Assembly: GCA_034401795.1 (NCBI GenBank) | Contig: CM067365.1 | Coordinates: forward strand, 10,990,145-11,054,144 | Direction of reading: 5' to 3' | Origin: Chaetoderma sp. LZ-2023a | Lineage: Eukaryota; Mollusca; Caudofoveata; Chaetodermatida; Chaetodermatidae | Length of the DNA: 64,000 nt | Shown here: piece by piece, positions 59,401-64,000 of the stretch | Layout of the letters: each line of letters starts with the position of its first letter | Numbering within the stretch: position 1 is the stretch's first letter | The notes under the pieces: model-generated | Databases searched by the model: none | What the model saw: only the letters and a program-made list of their open reading frames with translations | What the model was told of the DNA's origin: nothing | Program-made: the position numbers and the translations under genes

Positions 59401-60005
59401 TGTGACCTCATTATCATCACGCTGCTTTCTAACAGCATAGGCAAGCACATAGTGAAGCGTAGCTGCAATAGAAACTAGATTCGTACCAAAATAATCTATG
59501 ATGTTCAGTGAACGGGAAAATGTAGGATACACTGACAAATTTTTGGCGTGTTAAGAAACTAAAGCGTAATCCTCTTTTCACTTGTTCTTTTAGCCTCACA
59601 ACATTAGGACACAGAAACATATTTGATAGCATGTATTAGTGAACCTTTAATAGTTCAGGCTGATAACAAAAATAAAAACGTTATGACTAAATGAATGTTT
59701 ACTTGCAGGCCAAGAGCAGTGTTTTTGACAATTTTACCACTAGAAAGATTGGCTTGAGTATCGTGCCAGTAATACCACATGTAATGGTAAAAATTTCACA
59801 ATATGATTCTCTTGGTCTACAGATAGACATTTTCTTAAGACCACTGCAAAGGTTGGTTTTGGCCGGTTTGAATATTTTGAGACTAATTTGATTGTACAGC
59901 TTAATAAGCCAGCAATGGACTTCTTGCCAAATTAATTTCTGTCTTTTTTCTACACTATGGAAATTAGTTAGAACTATTTACCTCATCAGATCGGATTCTT
60001 GGAGA
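50828..60005 (-). CDS. OXSR1: OXSR1/STK39-type (OSR1/SPAK) kinase, C-terminal exons with CCT domain
   Basis: The 3' end of a host kinase gene of the OSR1/SPAK (GCK-VI, Ste20) family, which WNK kinases activate and which phosphorylates cation-chloride cotransporters in cell-volume control. Seven exons on the minus strand: 59982-60005, 57271-57414, 56337-56380, 54330-54382, 53472-53540, 52115-52176 and 50828-50929. All have AG acceptors and GT donors, and all phases agree (0, 0, 2, 1, 1, 0). The protein reads SPRIRSDE, a 48-residue Pro/Gln-rich linker, PSINLVLRLR, ELNDIKFDF, then GLVDGKDMIVVAANLQKI and LIGFAQLTIN, ending nine residues later. From memory, human OXSR1 has the matching order SPRVKES, ISLVLRLR, ELNDIRFEF, AGLVDGRDLVIVAANLQKI, LIGFAQLSI. 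That C-terminal part is the CCT domain, which docks RFx[V/I] motifs. The kinase domain is outside the window. Only the symbol's choice between OXSR1 and STK39 is uncertain, since invertebrates usually have one gene. Confidence 0.93.
50965..51350 (+). mobile_element. hairpin family B, long form (intronic)
   Basis: GCTATGCCCCGCCCATCTCT, GCTAAGCTCCACCC and GGGAGCGATCGGTC, then the hairpin (51093-51172), TTTATTAAATATCAAAGAC and TATGACATCATATGATTGATGG. Lies in the last intron of the kinase gene. Confidence 0.85.
51868..52072. mobile_element. hairpin MITE, family B, short form (intronic)
   Basis: Termini ACTCTTTCACCG and CGGTGAAAGGGTTAA are inverted repeats. The near-perfect hairpin (51930-52012) has AAAATTAATTTGACTGGAAG mirrored by CTTCCAGTCAAATTAATTT. 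Ends about 40 bp from a kinase exon. Confidence 0.85.
52115..52176 (-). CDS. OXSR1: OXSR1 exon: CCT domain
   Basis: 62 bp between GTTTCAG and GTAAGT; encodes AANLQKIIDSADSKSITFAL after a split Val codon. Confidence 0.93.
52202..52433. mobile_element. hairpin MITE, family A (intronic)
   Basis: Begins about 25 bp upstream of the 52115-52176 exon on the minus strand. Arms TTTACCACTGGAACGACTGG / CCAGTCACTCCACACATAAA; right end AAAAGGGTTAA. Confidence 0.75.
53140..53330. mobile_element. hairpin MITE, family A (intronic)
   Basis: TTAATGGTTAAACAGGTTG at left, TTTTACCATTGGAATGACTG mirrored by a short AAAATTTTCAAAATAG arm, GAAAATTTAAATTTTCTTG and TTAATGGTTAAA at right. Confidence 0.7.
53472..53540 (-). 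CDS. OXSR1: OXSR1 exon: CCT domain
   Basis: 69 bp between GTTTCAG and GTCAGT; encodes TSDSVSRELVEAGLVDGKDM plus IV. The donor GTCAGT is weaker than the others but still GT. Confidence 0.93.
53640..53815. mobile_element. hairpin family A, decayed (intronic)
   Basis: TTCCAGGCCAAGAGAAGACT and TTTACCACTGGAATGTCTGG with a partial second arm. Confidence 0.6.
53835..53990. mobile_element. hairpin family A, decayed (intronic)
   Basis: GCCCCTTTGCAAGGCAGGAG, ACCACTGGAATGAATGGC and the tail AGAGAACATTTAGATTTTTC. Confidence 0.55.
54330..54382 (-). CDS. OXSR1: OXSR1 exon: CCT domain
   Basis: 53 bp between TTTTCAG and GTAGGT; encodes NEKRELNDIKFDFTQGQ with split codons at both ends. Confidence 0.93.
54564..54801. 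mobile_element. hairpin MITE, family A (intronic)
   Basis: Complete: TTAACCCTTTAACACTC at left, arms TTTACCATTGGAATGACTGG / CCAGTCATTCCAGTGGTAAA around TCGATAACCGA, right end GTTTAAAGAGTTAA. Confidence 0.85.
54905..55045. mobile_element. hairpin family B leading into the minisatellite
   Basis: CAAATATTTTGAAACTAATG mirrored by GTAGTTTCAAAATATTTAAC, centre CTGTTGCTGCCATAGGCAG. It runs into GGGATCTGGGAATTCAGG, the same flank as at 57105-57120, and then into the 21-bp array. Confidence 0.75.
55066..56140. repeat. 21-bp minisatellite, about 50 units (intronic)
   Basis: Consensus AAATGGGTGTGGCATAGCTAG, with GGGCAGGGCATAG and GGTATAG variants. Since 21 is a multiple of three, each unit gives the same seven residues per frame (MPHPFLA on the minus strand), hence the long apparent frames. 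Units toward the right end are more GGGC-rich. Lies between kinase exons 56337-56380 and 54330-54382. Confidence 0.95.
56156..56320. repeat. hairpin family A, partial (intronic)
   Basis: TTTAATGGTAAGCCAGGCAAG, TTGAGAAATCTCCATTTGC and AGGCGAAGAGAAAAC; the second arm is missing. Confidence 0.55.
56337..56380 (-). CDS. OXSR1: OXSR1 exon: start of CCT domain
   Basis: 44 bp between TTTTCAG and GTATGT; encodes KTSTVPSINLVLRL and two bases of the next Arg codon, completed by the first base of the next exon. Confidence 0.92.
56394..56426. repeat. ATT microsatellite
   Basis: Ten or so ATT units, just upstream of a kinase exon. Confidence 0.95.
56705..57210 (-). mobile_element. hairpin family B, long form, inverted (intronic)
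   Basis: Reverse complement of the 50965-51350 element: CATCATATGATAATTAACTA, ATTTAATAAACATGCTGTTG, the near-perfect hairpin 56874-56970 with TTGCTGCCATGGGCAGCAA, then CGATCGATCCCAACACGAGC and GGGCGGGGCGTAGC. To 57210 follow GAATTCAGGATTC and two more units of the GGGCGGGGCATAGGTAG kind. Confidence 0.85.
57271..57414 (-). CDS. OXSR1: OXSR1 exon: glutamine-rich linker
   Basis: 144 bp, 48 codons, acceptor TATTTCAG and donor GTAAGT. MPPNPLDSPDRPH leads into a run rich in Gln, Pro, Glu and His (CAA/CAG repeats). The linker between kinase and CCT domains is poorly conserved in this family, so the repeat expansion is plausible. Confidence 0.85.
57556..58868. mobile_element. dispersed repeat R, long copy (intronic)
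   Basis: Starts near AAGAGGTCCACGGGTCCTGT and ends at CTCACTTGGCCAGGCCAGGTGAGCT. Inside are diverged tandem units of about 180-230 bp with AACAAACTTGGTTCAGCTC, ATCCAAGATGGCCGCC and TGAAATCGGCCCAG phrases. A second member fills 62280-63935. No coding frame; probably a non-autonomous element. Confidence 0.75.
57990..58015. repeat. TAA microsatellite
   Basis: About eight TAA units, inside repeat R. Confidence 0.9.
58984..59199. mobile_element. hairpin MITE, family A (intronic)
   Basis: TTAACCCTTTATCCCTCG at left; GTCCATTTGCAAACCAAGAG mirrored by CTCTTGGTCAGCAAATGGAC; right end GGGTGTTAACAGG. Confidence 0.85.
59225..59480. repeat. unit related to the 160-bp tandem repeat
   Basis: Phrases GGTCGTGACCTCA, AACATTACAGGTAACATG and TATCACTGTTAAAGTGACCG recur twice with about 160 bp spacing, in the style of 42060-43165. 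Confidence 0.5.
59683..59870. mobile_element. hairpin family A, decayed (intronic)
   Basis: TACTTGCAGGCCAAGAGCAG and TTTTACCACTAGAAAGATTG, mirrored by CCAGTAATACCACATGTAA. It ends about 110 bp from the micro-exon. Confidence 0.6.
59982..60005 (-). CDS. OXSR1: OXSR1 exon: SPRIRSDE micro-exon
   Basis: A 24-bp exon, eight codons, between TTTTCAG and GTAAAT. It matches the SPR segment that follows the kinase domain in vertebrate OXSR1. Phase 0 on both sides. Confidence 0.75.
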
Positions 60006-60494
60006 CTGAAAAGAAAGATTAAACATAAACAATAACAAACATTATAGAGAACATTTATTTGACATTAGACCCCCGACATCAATAATCCTGCCGCAAGACC
60101 ATCTATCCACCCAAGATTGCCCATGACTCCTTCACTAGAACTTAAGAGTTATCATGTCGGAGATATGTTTACATCCACAATGACCTTGACCTCTGATCTT
60201 TTGAGTGTAAAATTGATACATTTCTTCATGACTGCAAGTATTGTCAAGCCCAAACTCCCACCCAATGTTGGTCGCGATCTCTCACAGAACCAGATTTACA
60301 CACAGACAGAGAGAAACACAGACACTCACTTACACACCTACCTTCTCTCAGGGTTCATACACCTTTCTTGACTTTTTCTGACCAAAATTAACAAATTCCA
60401 TGACCGCCAAGAATTAATATCTAGGAGATTTGTGTTTATGACGTATGTATGATTATTGTAATCTGAGGCTATAGGAGTAGAAACATCCTACATC

Positions 60495-60690
60495 TGCAAT
60501 CAGTCCTTCAATTTTGCCCACTGTGTCCTGTCCTTAGCCAAAATCCTTAGCTTTCTCAGGCCCATTCCTGACTTGAGTGTACCGAGTCCTGCTTTCTTGA
60601 GGTCACCTCGTAGCACGCTTAGCAGATTTATGTAATGACGCCCTTTCCTGGCTTTGTATTTGCTGGACCCAAGTAGGGTGAATTCCAAGG
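60495..60690 (-). mobile_element. RTE-like LINE C-terminal scrap
   Basis: Minus-strand frame with SVLRGDLKKAGLGTLKSG and LRKLRILAKDRTQWAKL, the D-x-W box found at the end of RTE-type LINE proteins. Only about 60 codons. Confidence 0.5.
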
Positions 60691-60879
60691 CTCTCTGCGC
60701 TGGTGTAGCTATGACGTAGGTCCAAAAATAAGACCCGAGTTATTCTGCAAAATGTCTGAATATTGCCTCTCGCAAGAACCAAGCCACAGCCTTGTTTTGA
60801 TAAGCTGTTGCTGTAATTTTATTGCATAGAGGTGATTTATGCTTAGATTTATTTTAATTTTACATTATTACCATTATCC

Positions 60880-61012
60880 ATGACTTTTCCATGACCTATG
60901 ACAAAATTTCCATGACCTATGACAAAAATACTGATTTTCCATGACATTTGAGGCCGTGAATATAAATGTTCAAATTCCATGACTTGCCAGGATTTCCATG
61001 ACTAGTACAAAC
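60880..61012. repeat. TTTCCATGAC low-complexity repeat
   Basis: Six or so irregular repeats of TTCCATGAC, comparable to 12320-12430. Confidence 0.6.
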
Positions 61013-61457
61013 CTTGCTCTCTATCACACCCACCCTCCATCCAATCCACCCACCTACAATGGTCAGGGTTGGGAACAATTTTCCTGGTGAGGAAAATACC
61101 GGGCATGAAATACTGGTAAATACCGCCGCGGGAAATACTCTAATAGGTGGGTAATCCTCATCAGAAATGGTAAATTTTAAAATAAATATCATAGCTATTT
61201 TAATCAGAGGGGCTAATATATAAGCTCATATATAATACAGCTTGACATATGACTTAAAATAGGCAACATAGGTACATTATAGCATATCCATAACACTTTC
61301 AACTCTACATAGTACATACTATTTACATTTGTATCACACAAACTGTTTTGTAGAATTTTGAAAACCATTTTCACTAAAGCCTTGCAATAACAACTTTCAG
61401 TAAAATAGTTTCAAAATATTAAGCAACTTTCACGTCATGAATGGCTTACTTAATCAT

Positions 61458-61600
61458 TTAACCCTCTTATTTGTTCAAGATTTCAATTTTCTTATAGAAA
61501 ATGTCCATTTGCAGACCAAGAGAAGACAATTTTTTTTAATTTACCACTGGAATGACTGGCTCGGTTATTGAGCCAGTCATTTCAGTGGTAAATTTAAAAC
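61458..61600. mobile_element. hairpin MITE, family A, truncated at right
   Basis: TTAACCCTCTTATTTGTTC, then TTTACCACTGGAATGACTGG / CCAGTCATTTCAGTGGTAAA. The outer right arm is replaced by other sequence after AAATTTAAAACTAG. Confidence 0.8.
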
Positions 61601-62280
61601 TAGAAATGTGGTTGCAATGCAACCATGAAGCTCGACTTTACGACTTTGCAATGAACTATGAAGCTTGACCTCAAACATAAATAAATATAGAAGGCTTATC
61701 AACAAGGCGCCAATGGGCCTGTAACGTTAACCTGAACCATTAGGATTTGAACCATTTGCATTAGAATACCGGTATACATGATGGATAATTTTCGAAAAAA
61801 ATCCAAGTTGACCACCAAAGAAATTAACCAATTAATATTCTCATTGGATATGTTGAAGCCTACGACCATAGGATCATTCTACCCAAGTTTTGTTGAAATT
61901 GGCCCACTAATTATGGGGTAGCATTTTAAATGGTTCTGTAAAGTTTTCAACCAATCCAAATGGCCACCAAAAAATTGACCAACCAAAATTCTGACTAGAT
62001 GTTCTGGAGCCTACCATGATAGGGTTTGTCTAGCCAACTAGAGTTGACTCTTTCAAGTGGTTAATGATGAGTAGCGATTAGACAATTTCCGGGAAATGTT
62101 TTTATAAAATCTAAGGTTTTCACCAAAAAACATGCCTAATAAAAATTCTGTATATATTCTGAAGCATATATCCATAAGGTCCTTCCAGCAAAAGTAAGTT
62201 GAAATCTGCCAAGCGGTTAATAGGGAGTAGCGTATTGACAATTTCTGGTCAATTTTTTACAAAATCTAAGGTTTTCACCA
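61601..62280. repeat. degenerate tandem repeat, 110-190 bp units
   Basis: Recurring phrases: CCAAAATTCTGACTAG or similar, TTCTGAAGC, GTTGAAAT(T/C)GGCC, GGTTAATAGGGAGTAGC and TCTAAGGTTTTCACCA. The last unit continues at the window edge (63935-64000). Confidence 0.6.
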
Positions 62281-62544
62281 AACAAGAGGCCCAATGGGCC
62301 TGTATCGCTCACTTGGCACATTGGCATTTCAACTAATCTTACTTAAGTTTTACATCCATTGGTGTCACTTCCAATGACTTTCAGTCAAATGGTTTAGTTT
62401 TCTGGACTGTTTTTTTGCATTAGTGATTTTGAACAATGTTTAAGCGAAAATAGATGATATCAGTGCTAACAACAGCTGGTTTCTTAACTGTCTCACTGCT
62501 GCAAGCCAGTGCAACCAATAATTTCAATTTTCAAAAGCTCTTGA

Positions 62545-62640
62545 CATGTTGAATATTTTGAAAACAATTCTACTGAAAGTTGTTGGCGACTTAGCCACCA
62601 ACAACCTTCAGTCCAATTGTTTTCAAAATATTTATCACGT
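62545..62640. mobile_element. hairpin family B
   Basis: GTTGAATATTTTGAAAACAA mirrored by TTGTTTTCAAAATATTTATC, with GTTGTTGGCGACTTAGCCACCAAC-like centre. Confidence 0.8.
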
Positions 62641-62854
62641 TCAGAGATATAACCTTTGGAATATGACGTCAGCAAAATCTCAGCATTCAGACAGTTACTA
62701 GAGGTTTAAATACAATTGAAGAAAATGGTCTCTAAAGGCAGGTATGTGGTCTTTATAGCAGGTTATTCCCCACCACCACACACTCCATTTAACACATGCG
62801 CATCGGGCTGAATCACCAAGTTAGCAGCAGGGGTATGGTGAGCTGGAGTTGATT

Positions 62855-62960
62855 TAGAAAATAATTTGACTTAAAGTCATTGCTGCTTAGGCAGCAACAA
62901 CTTTCACTGCTACCTAAGGCAGCAACAACTTTCAATCAAATACATTTCAAAATATTTTTA
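62855..62960. mobile_element. hairpin family B with doubled centre
   Basis: AATTTGACTTAAAGTCATTG at left, then GCTGCTTAGGCAGCAACAAC and a second CTACCTAAGGCAGCAACAAC, then CAATCAAATACATTTCAAAA. Confidence 0.7.
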
Positions 62961-64000
62961 AGAGCATAGATGTCAGAGCACATAATACATATCTTAAATA
63001 TTTAGGCAGCGATGGAAAGGTTAATCTGTTAATTGGTGTTTAATCTACTTTGGCAATAAAATCTGACATGGTGATAATTCAGTGGAGGTGGGAACAAACC
63101 TGTATTTCCCCTATGAAAATGACTGCAAATATTTAAGGGGTGATAACTCTGGCATTTGATGTCCTATCAGTTTCATTTTCACAACACAGATATTGGATGC
63201 TGACATTAACATTGTGACCAAGTTTGGTGTCAATCCGTCAAGAAATAACAAAATGAGCCACCATTGTTGGTGACGGACAGACAGATGGATGGATGGACAT
63301 ACAGAAGACGGATGGGGTCATCGCTATATGACAGCTGACTTACAAGTAAGCCCAGTTAAGAAAACCAATTTCGGCTTCAAAATCTATCAAATAAAAAAAT
63401 TGAATATGGAAGCTAAAATTTGATTGATCCACGGCAGCCATGTTTTTTTTACCTATCAACTTCCTATGAACAATCTTTAATGGCCCTTAGTCCATAATCA
63501 TATCCCCAAAATTTCAGCCCGATCCGTTCCGTGGTTCTGCAGGTCGTTTTCCACGAAAACTAGGTCATCCAAGATGGCTACCGAACCATTTGGCCAATCA
63601 AGTTCCTTCGAACAAACTTGGTTCAGCTCTTGGTCTATATGATATTTCATGAGTTTTGAATCGATCCACCAAGCGGTTTCGGAGATTTTTAAAGATTTCT
63701 AAAAATTGGCCAAAATCCAAGATGGCCACCGGCAAAATTGGCCGATCGACTTCCTTTGAACAAACTTAGATCTGTATGCCCTAAGGATGCTTCCACCCAA
63801 ATATGATTGAAATCGGCCCAGCAGTTCTTGAGAAGTTGTTTAAAGAAAAGGTTGATGGACAGATGGACACTGGACAGATGATAGACGGTCGCCACAACAT
63901 AAGCTCACTTGGCCATTCTGGCCAGATGGGCTAAAAAACTGACAAATTAAAATTCTGTATATAACTTCTGAAGCATAAACTTTTCATAAATTTTCACACA

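Larger units (their letters stand above)
62280..63935. mobile_element. dispersed repeat R, second copy, with nested hairpins
   Basis: Begins CAAGAGGCCCAATGGGCCTG and ends AAGCTCACTTGGCC..GATGGGCTAAAA. Two family B hairpins (62545-62640 and 62855-62960) lie within it. From 63410 it follows the 57690-58868 copy closely: CCCTTAGTCCATAATCATAT, CAAGATGGCTACC, GAAATCGGCCCAGCAG. Confidence 0.7.

Overview
The window is animal genomic DNA, AT-rich and intron-bearing, and it is mostly made of transposable elements of many classes. The mixture (a DIRS element with internal complementary region, a Ty3/Gypsy element with an F-type envelope, Jockey/CR1-like and RTE-like LINEs, a PHD-finger pogo/Tigger transposon, many short palindromic elements and small tandem arrays) suggests a marine lophotrochozoan, most likely a mollusc such as a bivalve. 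That assignment is inference; no species-specific marker was seen.

Layout. 1-1.15 kb: unassigned DNA with a GA/GAGT microsatellite. 1.15-7.54 kb: a nearly whole DIRS retrotransposon on the minus strand. 7.9-9.4 kb: a hairpin MITE and a decayed LINE 3' end. 9.6-11.4 kb: a second, older and truncated DIRS copy. 12.8-14.5 kb: a decayed Tigger-type transposase gene with a C-terminal PHD-like finger. 14.6-16.1 kb: a 500-bp repeat in two direct copies. 16.9-27.6 kb: a minus-strand Jockey/CR1-like LINE split by a young LTR retroelement (18862-27027) with a 4-bp AAAT target duplication. 27.6-43.2 kb: LINE scraps, a Polinton-like integrase fossil, an unassigned ORF, a promoter-like CCAAT/CRE/TATA cluster and 160-170-bp degenerate tandem repeats. 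43.4-64 kb: dense hairpin MITEs, two minisatellites and other dispersed repeats.

The only host gene I recognise lies on the minus strand from 60005 down to 50828. Seven small exons with matching splice phases encode the C-terminal end of an OXSR1/STK39 (OSR1/SPAK) kinase: a short SPR segment, a glutamine-rich linker and the conserved CCT docking domain. The kinase domain must lie to the right of the window. The introns hold hairpin MITEs and a 1.1-kb, 21-bp minisatellite whose unit also occurs singly in a dispersed hairpin element nearby.

The window shows heavy nesting: an LTR element inside a LINE, a 234-bp insertion with a perfect 9-bp duplication inside a hairpin MITE, a TA-flanked palindromic MITE between two other hairpins, and two MITE families that share one TTAA. 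No rRNA or tRNA gene and no CRISPR array was seen.
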